A stretch of 64,000 nt of DNA from Rutpela maculata (Eukaryota; Arthropoda; Insecta; Coleoptera; Cerambycidae): the NCBI GenBank assembly GCA_936432065.2, contig OW386286.2, forward strand, positions 263,829,987 through 263,893,986, given 5' to 3'. The notes under the pieces are model-generated. The model was not told the DNA's origin. It ran no database searches and worked only from the letters and a program-made list of their open reading frames with translations. Position numbers and translations under genes: made by a program. Below are positions 45,237 to 56,814 of the stretch, piece by piece; position 1 is the first letter of the stretch; each line of letters starts with the position of its first letter.

Positions 45237-47421
45237 TTTATATATTGGAGGCTGTAACTTGTCGAGAGATTGGCCCATTTGAAAAAATAAAATATTACTA
45301 TTTCGGAAAAAATGTATACTTTTCGAATGTTCAAACACAAAATCGTTTACTTGTGTGCATTTTTTCGAAAATATGATCAATCAGATCATGATAAGAAATT
45401 GCGATTTTCACGATCTTATCCTTGTAACTATGAAAATATATTTGATTGTTTTGAAAATAAATTCTGGAACTTTTTCAATACATTAACAAATGTATAAGGA
45501 ATCTATTCGATATAGCTGAAATGTGGAAAGGTGTACCTGTAATAAATACAATACAGTAAAGGCGCGTAAAAATTCATGCGAGCGATTCAGCGGCTATGTG
45601 TGGTGTCTGTGTATTGTAACGGTCATTTTTATTTTATTTTATATTTTTCGTGCATAAATTACCTATTTTGTTACCCTTTAAAAAATAAATTACCGCCGCT
45701 ACTGTCGGATATTTGTTAATCTTATTTTAACCGTTATGTGAGGATGATGTCATGCAATAGCGCGACGTCTACTTCCATATGAGGCAGCATTTTGAAAACT
45801 AGACAAATGATTGGTCCTTTCAAATGTTATGCTATGTCATAATGTTGCTCCCCACCCACCCTTATAAATATGGCGAAAAGCGTCGACCATGACACTTCCA
45901 CGGCCGCTTTAAGCGTGCCCACAGTCATCACATTTTAACTTGAATTTGAGGAACTAAAGTAATAGTTCCAGTATTAAAATGTTTAGTTTTTGTCTTTTGT
46001 CTCGAGAATTTAACCATACCTTGTTAACAAGAATTAGTCAAGTGGTTGGTTATGTTTGTTTTTTTTTTTTCGAGAAATAGAATATAATAATATTCTTGTT
46101 TATGTAAAAACTACGTAAAAATGATAGTGTTGTAACCCTACGTACACTTTGGTGCCCAACTACAGAGATGTACTGCAATCCAGTGAAAGTGTTTTCTGTT
46201 CATCGGGATGTTTGTAAGTAGAATAAACCATTTATTTCACGTCCAACGATCCAACAATTAACTCCTTAGTGCAGTGTTTTTGGGTTGCACTTAATTTTTT
46301 ACGCGACATTGTGAAAACTACCTTTTACATCTGTTTCGTTTTCGCATAAATAGACACACTATTCTCGTGTGATGCGATTTTAACTGCTTGATATAAATAT
46401 TTGTTATTCATACAGAAAATATGTAACTAATAACTGGTGTATATACACCATATTTGTTTTTTAGTTAAGTTTTATTGTACTATCTTTGGATTCATCATTT
46501 GATAAATATTTTATTATTCATTCGAAAACGGTTTGTTTTAAATTTTCTTTTAGTAAGCGAGTGAACAATTTGATAACTGTTTTTCCTTTGAATAATTACT
46601 GAATTGGCCAATATCCACTAAATTGCTTTTAGTATTTTGTTACCTTTTAAATATGTATATAATTTATTTGTGTACAGTTATGTCTGTCTCTCCGTACATC
46701 TGTGCATTTGTTTGATTATTTGCTTGTACTTTTCTATTCGTTAGCACAAATTTATTCGCCCATACCCTGTAGTATTGTTCTCATTGCTCTACCATTTTGT
46801 GAATAAATTAGGTATTGTTAATTTCGTATTTTTATTTATTTAGAATTCATTTTAAATAACCCCAAGAGAGGCAGGGCGTTATAATTTGGCTTCAAAGCGG
46901 GGCTTTCTTAAATAGCTTGTGTTTTTTTGTCTATATTTAACGTAGCAAAAAGGCGAAGTTATAGTATGCGTTCATAATTATATATTTTCCCTCCATACTC
47001 ACTATTTATCCTCCTACTCAATAAGAAAAATGTTAAAAATGTGTAATCAGAAAGAGAAAAAAAGCTTTATTTTACTCGACAGAATAGCTAAGAATTTTTA
47101 GAGGCTCCATAGTATGCATTTAACCGTACGCTGGCCGCGCAGAGTGACAAAATTACTTCACTATTTTTCCAGGAATACGGTGACTTTAGCGATGAATTTT
47201 ATTAGGATATTTTTTGTTCAAAAACGCATGGTCTATCCACCTGTATTTTTTATTTTTTTCTACTCTGACTTAATTTCAAAATTTTGAAAAAATGGTAAAA
47301 CAAATTTTTTCACTTTTTTTTTGTTCTGCATCCGAGCGAAATGTAAACTTTTCAGGATATTATTCTATATACTTTCACGAACTCATTAAAAAAAAATTAT
47401 TCAGTTTGCAAATTTTTGTGG
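45237..47421. other. Long non-coding stretch
   Basis: No gene supported. TTGGTGCCCAAC at about 46149-46160 looks like a tRNA primer-binding site but no LTR pair could be matched. Segment 45540-45920 is less AT-rich with no recognised content. Confidence 0.35.
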
Positions 47422-48515
47422 GTTTCACCACAGAGTACAGTAACTACACAGAGTACAGTAACTACACAGAGGCGAAGGCTTTGGCGGTTCCTTTGAGTTT
47501 TGATGGCTCGTTTTCTGTGACCTTGCGTACCAGTTGCGTCTAGACTGAGAGAAATATGTTGTTAATTTATTTCTTTTAATAGGTTAGATTTCTAACCTCC
47601 AAAATGCGTTTTATTTTATTGTGACAAACTATTTAAAACTTTATAAACATTATTTTGAACTAGATTTTGGTCGAAAGTACAGAAACCGGGCAGATATTTT
47701 AATAATAGCTACGTAATATTTGTGAATTTTAAGAAATATATATTTTTGAGGTTAGCTATGACATCACGTGCAGATCCCCATTTAAGTATACGTCGAAAAA
47801 ACAGTGTATTTCGAGTTGGATTGAAAAATATTACCATTTGAATTGTTTATAATCGGCGCCTATTTTCAATTGAGTTGTACACTAGGTTTTTTTTTTAATT
47901 TTTTTTTAACTATTTAACGTCGGCCTGTTTCCGCTGCCAAGGCCTATCACCGACGCCAGGAGACGAGCTACCCCCAACCTGGAAATTTTGCCGAACCTCT
48001 TCCCTTAAGAAGAGTAGGGATCTTTTACTTGCCTAACATTTAATAGATAAGGGACCGCCTGCTTTACATCCCCTCCGAAGGATGGTATATCCACTACGTA
48101 ATCCTCGTCTGAAATTAAGTTGCTTCCGTGTATACATTGATATACAAGCCGCTAGAAGGTGGGATGAGAACGCTGTATTTCCCAAGATGGGTCACCCATC
48201 CAAGTACTAACCGCGCTCGACGTTGCTTCAACGGAATATCGACTGATATTCACATTGAAGTCGCCTCTACGCTCGGCCCCTACACTAGGTTTTATTTATG
48301 AGAATTTTAATTCGCGGTTAATGTTTTCAACCTCCCAAAATGAGTGGAAATAAAATTCACAAATCCAAACTTAACACGATAAACGTCAACAGTGTCAACA
48401 TAAAAGTGAGGTTGATTGATATACCATTTAAAAAATGGCGGTGAGTATACAAATTTGGTTTTGGCGGGAAGGCTTCCTTTCGCCTCTGTATAGTTACTGT
48501 ACTCTGTGGTTTCAC
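47422..48515. mobile_element. TIR element with 7-bp target duplication, hosting a SINE
   Basis: CACAGAGTACAGTAACTA at 47429 is the inverse of TAGTTACTGTACTCTGTG ending at 48508, and AGGCGAAGG-type sequence extends the match inward. GTTTCAC flanks both ends (47422-47428 and 48509-48515). The left terminal 18-mer is present twice in tandem (47429-47446 and 47447-47464), the right once. The element is non-coding, and about 400 bp of it is a 5S-type SINE. Without the SINE and its extra target copy it would be about 680 bp. Confidence 0.7.
47891..48280 (-). mobile_element. 5S-rRNA-derived SINE, copy 1
   Basis: On the minus strand the head contains the 5S internal promoter: AGCAACGTCGAGCGCGGTTA followed by GTACTTGGATGGGTGACC (box A through box C; box C is at 48202-48190 in plus coordinates). 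The body of about 300 bp is shared with 54706-55084, and the minus-strand 3' end is A-rich (plus-strand T-run at 47891-47910). Target duplications TACACTAGGTTTT lie at 47878-47890 and 48281-48293. RNA polymerase III transcription and LINE-driven retroposition are expected for such SINE3-like elements. Confidence 0.9.
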
Positions 48516-49679
48516 TATAAAATGTTCTCTGTCGTCTGGGCTATTAATCAATATTTGAGGAATGACATAATTAATTTTGAATTTGAAATAATATTATAGA
48601 TTTTTCCAAATAGTAACAACCCTACACGAATAACATAATTAAAACTACAAACCCATAAAACCGTAAACAATACAAAATTATCACGAAACTAATAACTCCC
48701 GTACTAATTAGGTTAATTCAATAATAGAAGGCACTATATCACCTTCATTAAAGGCAAACCCTTTGAAGCTGTTCACGAAACATAATTTACGCGGAAACGA
48801 TGTAATATTTAACTTTCTTGCTTCAGCAAGAAATATGGGCCTGCTTTATACATGATTCATTGCAAAGAATACATAAAAATTACCTTTATCAAGCCGAAGC
48901 CACCGCTACGCCCAAAATACAAACAAGATGAATTGACAGTGTTGCACTCTTTTATCATTTCAATAAAACACGAAACACATTTCTTAACTGAGGTAACTTC
49001 GTCATCAATGAAATTTATTTTCCCCAGTGCCACACAATCCCATTTAATTTTGTTAAATTTATGTTTTATTTATTCCGATATGATCGATCTTCCCAATTTA
49101 TTTTGCCAGTCCATCTAATTGAGTTTCTTTTATATAATGCTAGGCTGTAAATAAAATGTAAACTTTGTTTATGGACGTAACTGAAACAGGTTTAGAAGTA
49201 TTATGGTTCATTTTTTTTTTTGTAAAATTGCCATACCTATAAATTTTATTATCTCCGGATAATGCCATCTTCATTGGCGAAATGTTCGTCAGTACACTAC
49301 GAAGTATTTTTGAGTGTGTAGAATCTTACTAAAGATTGCAACACTTTATGCGCAATTTTGTCTTTAGTCCAGTGCAATAAGGTTTATGCCTCATTTATAC
49401 CTCGGAACCCAGCTATAATGAATGGATTTGAATGATTTTTTTTGGATTTCTAATGCCATAAACTAAAAATTTACCTATTGACAATTATCGTAATTTCGAA
49501 AATCAGTAAATTAAAAAAACAATTTTTTTTGAAATTTCAACGAAAAAAAATTATCGGAATTTTTAAATATTTCTTTTAACAAAATGATGATTATTATAGT
49601 TTTCGAGGTTGTTTATAAAGAATTTGTAAAAACAATGAAACTTTTTAAAATTAATTTGAAGAAATAGACCAAAATAAAA
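48516..49679. other. Non-coding stretch
   Basis: No gene supported. The frame at 48852-49118 has no recognisable domain. Confidence 0.35.
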
Positions 49680-51467
49680 ATTCCTCAAAAAAATTGTGGG
49701 CGTCAATTAAAAATATATGCAATGAAAATAGAAAATCACACTACATAAACAAAATCAAACTGGAAGATGGCACCATAATATCAGATAAGGTTAAAATAGT
49801 AAATAACTTTGTGAAGCACTATACTAATGTAGGCAGAGATTTAGCTAAGAAAATAAAAAATACAACAAACCCTAATTAGAATGTGGACAGTAATAGTAAG
49901 TCAATTTATTTATCTCCGACCACCCTTTTTGAAATTAAGGAAATCATTATGCAATTAAAATCGGGAAAAGCACCTGGTGAAGATGGAATCACTGCAGATA
50001 TGCTCAAAAAAATAAGAGATGTGATATCTGAACCCCTAGCTTACTTAATTAATTTGATAATAGAAAAGGGAGCATGTCCCGATGCATTTAAAATAGGATT
50101 AATAACACCTCTCTTTAAAAATGGTGATAAGACTAAAGTAATAAACTATAGACCCATATCTTTGATTTCTACAGTAGCAAAGGTCTTCGAGAAAATTATT
50201 AAAATAAGATTTAATAGTTTCCTCGACAAACATGAAATATTATCTAACATGCAATTCGGATTTAGAAATAAAATGTCAACAGAAGATGCTATAGCTTACT
50301 TAACAAACAATCTCTATCAATCATTAGATAACTGTCAACCTACTCTGTGTATCTTTATTGATTTGGAAAAAGCCTTCGATACCGTTAGCCACGAGCTATT
50401 ATTAAAAAAACTAAAAAATATTGGTATCAAAGGTAATGCAGTCAAACTAATGGAAAGTTACTTAATGAATCGAAGGCAGCAAGTAAAAGTAGATGGTACT
50501 ATAAGCGACTCGAGAAAGGTTGAATATGGCGTTCCCCACGGTACGGTCCTGGGTCCATTATTATTTAATATCTATATAAACGATCTCTTAAAATTACCAT
50601 CTTAAGGGAAGATATTGAGTTTTGCTGACGATACCGTAGTTATTTATGTAGCCGATACTTGGAATAAATTAAAAACTATGGCAGAGACAGATTTTAAATT
50701 AATCAAACAATGGTTCGACTACAACATACTCACTATAAACAAAGGTAAAACTAAATATCTCCCTTTTACATCCTAACAGAACAAACTACCCAAGCTTGAT
50801 TCATTAAATATAAAATTAGATAGTGATAGTAGCAGTATGATGATTGAGGAGGCTGATTTTGTTAAATATTTGGGAATAATTATAGACAAACATCTTAGAT
50901 GGAATTTACAAGTAAATCATATTGTAAAATAGTTAAGAACTCTGCTCCCTACATTTAAATATCTTAAACAATTTCTAAACATAAAATAACTTAACATACT
51001 ATACTATTCTTTAGTCCAGTCACAGCTAATATACGGTATAATTGGTTGGGGAGGTGTAAGTAATAATTTCCTAAAAAACTTAAATATAATTCAAAAATGG
51101 CTGCTTAAAATTATTTACGGAAAGGATATTACTTATAATACCGATAAACTGTACCAAGAAAAAAAAATGGATGTAAGAAAACTCTTTTGTGAAAAAATAC
51201 TAATGCAGCTATATAAAAACAAAAATCATGTCACATATACAGACCAGACAACGAAATAAACATATATTGACAACTAAACCCAAAATGAACAAAACAATTG
51301 GTCAAAGGAATCACAAATTCATTGGCTTGAAAATTTATGACATCCTACCACCCGAAATAAAAAACATAACATCATCATCATTATACAGGAAAAATGTTAA
51401 ATTATGGATTCAAAATACTCCTAGGTTAGTAATACATCAAGTAATAGACCTTAAAAATACATATTAG
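49680..51467 (+). pseudogene. Degenerate LINE reverse transcriptase
   Basis: The reading starts KLWASIKNICNEN, has a stop at about 49877-49879, then is open for 240 codons (49883-50605) with NYRPISLIST, FGFRNKMSTEDA, CIFIDLEKAFDTVSHELL carrying the first catalytic Asp, and GVPHGTVLGPLLFNIYINDL. A TAA at 50603-50605 is followed in the same frame by SFADDTVVIY, the catalytic YADD-type box. More stops occur near 50776, 50930 and 50987. A frameshift near 51228 leads to FIGLKIYDILPPEIKNI, the LINE C-terminus. Not functional. Confidence 0.85.
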
Positions 51468-51990
51468 TAAACAAATTAGTCAGTAAAAAAAAAACAAAAA
51501 CAAAATAAGACAGAAGAAAGCAAATGTTATTATATGGAAATAGATACATATTTATATATACTATATACGATTTTTCATATCATTTTATTAAAATAAGAAC
51601 GCCATTTTCTACTTTTCTACTTCTCTACTATTGATTAGTCTTGAGTAGTTATATTTGGTAAATGCTCTACCGTCAAGTACTTAGTACTTTTACGGAGTAA
51701 ACCTGAATATTAACTTATTCTCGATCCATGTTAAGTTATTCAATATGTATGTATATCACTTTTTCATTCTCTATATCTCTTTTGTGTTAAATATTTATTA
51801 ATCTAATACCTACCTCGCATTCAAGTACCCGGTACTTTTGCGAGTTCCCATCTTGTTTATTTACAATATTTGTCCGTTGTCAACAATTCTGTTACATTTT
51901 ATTTTGTATTATATTTTTTTGTATTTGTTGTATATTGTACTGGATTTAAATGGTAAATAAACTATATTATTATTATTATATTATTATTAT
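49680..51990 (+). mobile_element. 5'-truncated jockey/CR1-like LINE
   Basis: The element starts within ORF2 (no endonuclease) and ends in ATTATTATTATATTATTATT at about 51965-51990, a short microsatellite tail of the same kind as in the LINE at 17463. It inserted directly next to the protein remnant that begins near 51985. Confidence 0.75.
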
Positions 51991-52540
51991 GGCAGAAGCT
52001 CCAAAAAGCGAAATAAATGAAAGAAACGTTAAACAATATACATCAATTGTTCATCAAATCATCAAATGTTATGAGTATTTAAAAGAGTATTAGAAGCTCG
52101 TACCTTGTTTGAAGGATGAAAATTTCACTACTCAAATGATTGACATCAAAAAAGCTTCATGGGTTCGTTTCAAAGAAGTTGTAGTTTTTAGCTAACAAAA
52201 AAAGTGGAAGGTACAAAAATATAGTAGCCAAGATGATACAGAATTACCACAAAATGGGCTGTCTAATAAATTTGAAATTACATTTCCTTCATTCACATAT
52301 TGACTACTTCCCTTAGGAGATTACAGTGAAGAACAAGGCGAACGATTTCATCAAGATATTAATTAAATGGAAAGACGGTATCGAGATAAATGGGACATCA
52401 ATATGGTGGCTGGCTTTTCTGGACAATGAAGAGGGAATCGTTGTCAAAGAAAAAAAAAGAGGAAAAGAAACCTATTACGCAGGCCATTTGAAGATAATGG
52501 AGTACGAGAGCATCGCCGAATGTAAGAAATTCTTGCTTTA
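51985..52540 (+). pseudogene. Second remnant of the GERFHQDI protein family
   Basis: After MAEAPKSEINERNVK the sequence is broken, and at 52311-52420 one frame reads GDYSEEQGERFHQDIN, a stop, then MERRYRDKWDINMVA. These motifs match those in the remnant at 1-984 (DEHGERFHQDI, MEKRYKGRW). Several stops and frameshifts are present. The two copies differ enough to represent different subfamilies. Confidence 0.65.
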
Positions 52541-52755
52541 AGTTTACGAACTTTGGTAATATGAATTGCTGATTTATTGGGTCATTGATTTATTGGGCAG
52601 TCAAGATATTGTTGGTTTTTGGATCATTACGAATATCTTTTGAAGATAAAAGAGTACGAAAGCATCACTGAATGAGGAATTTTTCTTTTAAATTTGCGAA
52701 CTTTGGTAATATGAATTGCTCATTGATTGGATCATTGAGTTATTGGGCCGTTGGG
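52490..52755 (+). repeat. Tandem duplication of about 150 bp
   Basis: GAAGATAATGGAGTACGAGA to GGGCAGTC (52490-52605) recurs, diverged, as GAAGATAAAAGAGTACGAAA to GGGCCGTTGGG (52641-52755). It covers the end of the preceding protein remnant and its 3' flank. Short ATTGGGTCATTGATTTATTG iterations add a smaller periodicity. Confidence 0.6.
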
Positions 52756-53635
52756 TTATTGTTGGGTTATGGGTCTTATTGTTGTCTGCTATATCATTAC
52801 CACCTCGAAAATATGTATTAGAGCTGTCTTCAATTTACGTCAACGCTGCTGCCAATGATCTTGAGATATGTAAGGTTAAGACGACGAAATAATGAATTTC
52901 GAGCTTTTCTCCATCATAACTCATAAATTCGTCCAGGAAGGTCCTATTCTGATGCCAGATTCCTGTTCAGCCAGTGAAAATACATGGGAAAATGTGGGTC
53001 TGGTCATTAGACCATGATACTTTTTTGTTTTTGTGGGCCTGTGTTATTAACTGATCTTTAGATATCCCATTTCAATTTCCTATACGTGATTCAAATTCAA
53101 ATGGACTTGAGTATACATATCAAATTATCTAAATTAATCTATTAATTACAGGAATGCAATGCTGTAATGACTTTCCAGTATTTGCAACATTTAACGGAAT
53201 TTAATTTTACCATTCCCAATTTACCCACACTTTCATGTATTATTCTAATTGTTTACGTTAGCAAAGTTTGGTCTGGCAAATGCATGTGCAAATAAACCTT
53301 GCCTTGGGCGTTAATTTCAGTCAGAAGATCAATATTGGCATATGTACACAAGCTCACGATATTGTAATTTTTAAGCAAGGTGAGCTGATAATTTGTGCTG
53401 CGTTTTGTTTTGAAAGAGTCAATAAGAAAAATGACTGTAAACATTCACAAGATTTTCAGTTAGTCTTACATAAATTGTATTGTTCTCTTTTTATATCTAT
53501 TATTATTTATTCAATACTTTTTTTAAGTTTATTTATTGACCATTTTACATACAACAAAAGTATATAATTTTTAGTAGTACGAAATAGTTATCTACTTTAC
53601 TAGATGCGAAAGTTTACTTTTATGTGAGAGGTGGT
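52756..53635. other. Non-coding stretch
   Basis: No gene or repeat that I can support. Confidence 0.35.
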
Positions 53636-54322
53636 TTTACTTCCACATCCAGTGGAAGTATAGTAACGACAAAAAAAAATTTAAAAATTTTTATTGTTCA
53701 AATAGGCTTAGAATGTCATTAAACGTAGAGATTTTAAGTTTGAGCGAAAAAAAAATTTCTGTCTGCCTGTCTGTCGGTCTGTCTGACTGTCTGTAACTTT
53801 TTTTTGTGCGCACGTTTACTCTGGAACCGTTTGAGATATTGACTTGAAATTTGGTACACATATGTACTTTAACGAGATCTAGAACTAGATTATATTTTCA
53901 TCCTGTTCCGTCGAAGGGTTGGGGGGTAAATTGGGGTAAATTTGGGGTAAATAGTTAAATCAAGCAGGTAAGAGTCCATAACATTGGTATTTAGTATATA
54001 CAAGAGAAGCTAAGGTCTCAAAAAAAATTTTGGCATTAGCCACCCCCATTACCACCCCCACCCCATTATTAAAGAGGATGAAAAAAAAATATGATTTAAT
54101 GTATGTACAAAAACCAGAAACCTCAAAATATTTTTTTTACTTCATCCACCCCCTACCACCCCCACCCCATTATCGTTGTGGGGTATCGTTTTATGGGTTT
54201 TTGAGGTAGAGGATTTCAAATATTATATTATTAAAGTTCCATAAACAATTATTTCCACATACAACATTTTTTCGTTGTGAGTGACTTGGGTAGAAAATAA
54301 GTAGTGATTCCTTGGGCAGTGG
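53636..54322 (+). mobile_element. HINE/DINE-1-like element, copy 4
   Basis: Starts ACTTCCACATCCAG at 53639, shows the same internal order as copy 3 (GTCTGTCTGTCGG microsatellite near 53758-53794, G-rich and C-rich blocks) and ends TTGGGCAGTGG at 54322. A short deletion near 54297 has removed the 3' subterminal inverted repeat but left the terminal 20 bp. Confidence 0.65.
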
Positions 54323-54621
54323 TTTTTGAATGGTCGAGGCGAAGCCGAGACCTTTAAAAAAACACCGAACACCTGAAAGGACTTTCGCATCGTGTAATGT
54401 ATTATATTTTTTCTACTACCGAAAGATGTTATTGGATTTAATAATTTAAAACTAATTATTTCATGAAATTATTTGACGTTTTTAATAAATTTTATAGTTT
54501 AGTAGGCTGTCTGTGAACATTGTTTCCATGCCAACGAAACAATTCCCTGTCATCATAATCTGTCATCGAGATTATGTTAAACATTTTAATTTTTGGTGAT
54601 TTCAAACTAAAATAAACAAAT

Positions 54622-54705
54622 ATGTTTAGTGGCGATGAAAATAGGATACAAGAAGCAGCCAATATTGCTTGTGCCTCGCTTTACCCCAAGAAATCCAAAG
54701 CAAGG
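54622..54705 (+). pseudogene. N-terminal fragment of a tyrosine-recombinase-like gene
   Basis: The frame reads MFSGDENRIQEAANIACASL then YPKKSKAR before a SINE begins at 54706. The pattern (QEAA-x-A-x-x-L-P-x-KS) resembles the start of tyrosine-recombinase-like (Crypton-type) predicted proteins that are multicopy in insects; I know this from the family, not from a search. Removing the SINE and the TIR element at 55100-56624 continues the frame at 56629 as YMQTYEALKF, again like the family (KSKxRYxxxYxxF). The gene then degenerates. Confidence 0.5.
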
Positions 54706-55084
54706 GGCGAGCGTAGAGGCGACTTCAATGTGAATATCAGTCGATATTCCGTTGAAGCAACGTCGAGCGCGGTTAGTACTTGGATGGGTGACCCACCTAT
54801 CTTAGAAAATTCAGCGTTCTCGTCCCACCTTCTAGCGGCTTGTATATCAGTTTATACGCGGAAGTTACGTAATTTCAGACGAGGATTACGTAGTGGATAT
54901 ACCATCCTTCGGAGGGGATGTAAAGCAGGCGGTCCCTTGTCTATTAAATGTTAGGCAAGTAAAAGATCCCTACTCTTCTTAAGGGAAGAGGTTCGGCAAA
55001 ATTTTCAGGTTGGGGGTAGCTCGTCTCCTGGCGTCGGTGATAGGCCCTGGTAGCGGAAATAGGCCGACGTTAAACAGTTAAAAA
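54706..55084 (+). mobile_element. 5S-rRNA-derived SINE, copy 2
   Basis: The 5S-like head carries AGCAACGTCGAGC at 54756-54768 and TGGATGGGTGACC at 54781-54793, that is, box A and box C of the 5S internal promoter. The body matches copy 1 closely over its whole length, and the 3' end is a short A-run. Perfect 15-bp target duplications AAATCCAAAGCAAGG lie at 54691-54705 and 55085-55099. Confidence 0.92.
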
Positions 55085-55099
55085 AAATCCAAAGCAAGG

Positions 55100-56624
55100 C
55101 ACAGTAGGCTAAAACCACCTTTAAATGAAATATGCATGCACTCTCTCAATTCCTACGGGAAATTGTAGCTTTATCTGTCCTGAAACAATTCCCGTAAAAT
55201 CTGAAATCATTCCCTTTTCCGTTTTCTAAAAAATTGACTTTTAATTTTTTTTTTTTTGAAAATTGATTTTTTGCATTGATAAGCTTGTTAATATGTCAAT
55301 CAAGAAAGTAAAATTAAACATTCCGATACAAATTTAAACTTAAGGCAAGTTTGGGAAAATAACATACAAGGAACCTTTATGCTCGATAACTCCAGACGTT
55401 TTGATAATAATCGGGTTATATAAACTTTCCAAGTAGTCAATTTAGACAAAATCATTAGATCTATTCTTATGTTATTTTGAATGAGAGCAATTTTTGTCTA
55501 CCAATATATCCGTAACCAATGAATAACATTACTATTTGCGTAACTGGATTTGCTAGGGAAATCCGAGCGCCTCTACTGGCCGTCTGAGTAAACTTTCCAT
55601 TCGCTCAGTGAGATAACGGATGAATATGAGAACCATACCACCGCCGATGAAGACAACCCACAGAAGAGACATGACGATAACCCAATCACCCACCCACTAC
55701 CCTGTAGGTACCGGAGGAAACGCCGTCCAGTACCCGTAGTCACCTAGCTCCGTGCAGACCGAAAGTGCTACCAAAGCACTTAGGTCTGCACTTCCTCGAG
55801 CTACATAGCTCATCCCTACCTAAAAGATGATCCGGGTGGCAGGATGTCAATTGACATTCTGCGTACCGGCAGTCAATCCCAGCCAAAAATACCTCAAAGT
55901 TTCCGAACAGACAGATGACCCGGGGGCTGACAAACTGGCGAAGAAAGATCATCAAGACACAAAAGCGCCAGAAGATGAAGGCCTTAGCCAGCAAGGTCCA
56001 ACAAGCCAGGACCCGGGGAGGTAGGTCGAAATCATCCACACCGCTCACATTTGTGAGTGGGGTTAATGTAAAGTAAGCTCGCCCACCCCGCACGAGCCGG
56101 TCCAGGTCTACAGCGATGTACTAGGATAAAGAGCAGTAGTCCTGCTCAACCTTAGATATCCGTCCGTCATCATTGCCAAAGAATATTGGCGTCGCTCGGT
56201 CAGTTACTCTTTAGAATTCACTAGGCAAACAATCCAAGACTCCAACAGTGAACATTTTTTGTGACCATGATTAAAATCAAAGCAATCATGCAAAAACCCA
56301 CGATGAAAATAGATATTGTCTTTGTCTATTGTATAAACGTAAGAATCACGGATTGAAGAAGATAACTGATACTTAAATCATAGGTTGTTTGAAATATGTC
56401 CGGGTATTCAGAGACTTCAAAAATGTAGTAGATCCTCGTTTTTATCAATGCAAAGAATCAGTTTTCAAAAAAAAAAAAATTAAAAGTGAGTTTTCTAGAA
56501 AACGGCCAAGGGAATGATTTCAAATTTTACGGGAATTGTTTCGGGACAGATAAAGCTACCATTTCCAGTAAGAATTGAGAGAGGGCATGCATATTTCATT
56601 TAAAGGTGGTTCTAGCCTACTGTG
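55100..56624. mobile_element. TIR element carrying a GC-rich insert
   Basis: CACAGTAGGCT at 55100 and AGCCTACTGTG ending at 56624 begin inverted arms of about 170 bp, with AAACCACCTTTAAATGAAAT and GGGAATGATTT-type blocks shared in inverse. AAGG lies at both borders (55096-55099 and 56625-56628), a 4-bp duplication. The interior between about 55553 and 56220 is clearly more GC-rich and has no recognised protein. No transposase is present. Confidence 0.65.
55553..56220. other. GC-rich segment of unknown origin inside a TIR element
   Basis: Composition changes sharply (TACCGGAGGAAACGCCGTCC and CCCGCACGAGCCGGTCC) compared with the AT-rich arms. Open frames exist on both strands (for example 55740-56093 minus and 55827-56024 plus), but I recognise no motif. 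It could be a captured genomic or 5'-LINE fragment. Confidence 0.4.
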
Positions 56625-56814
56625 AAGGTACATGCAAACTTATGAAGCGTTAAAATTTGTTTTTTTTTTACTTTTCTGTCCTGGCCACGAAAGTTCTACT
56701 TTCGTAGCTAACAACGCTTTAGCAACCAGAAAACTCGAATGTTTACTTTAGTTATCGCGCGTGCTGCTTCGGTTACAAAGGTCACTTATATAAATGGTAG
56801 TAGAAAAAAGTGCT
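56625..56814 (+). other. Continuation of the split recombinase-like fragment and spacer
   Basis: AAGG then TACATGCAAACTTATGAAGC continues the frame of 54622-54705. About 10 codons later the frame ends in a T-run. A small hairpin ACGAAAG-TTCTA-CTTTCGT lies at about 56688-56706. Confidence 0.4.

Noticed and set aside
46140..46240. TTGGTGCCCAAC resembles an LTR-retrotransposon primer-binding site after a possible LTR end.
   Set aside because: No second LTR, no polypurine tract and no gag/pol sequence could be matched in the surrounding 2 kb.
55740..56093. 117-codon minus-strand ORF in the GC-rich block.
   Set aside because: GC-rich DNA gives long chance frames; the opposite strand is open too and neither shows a motif.
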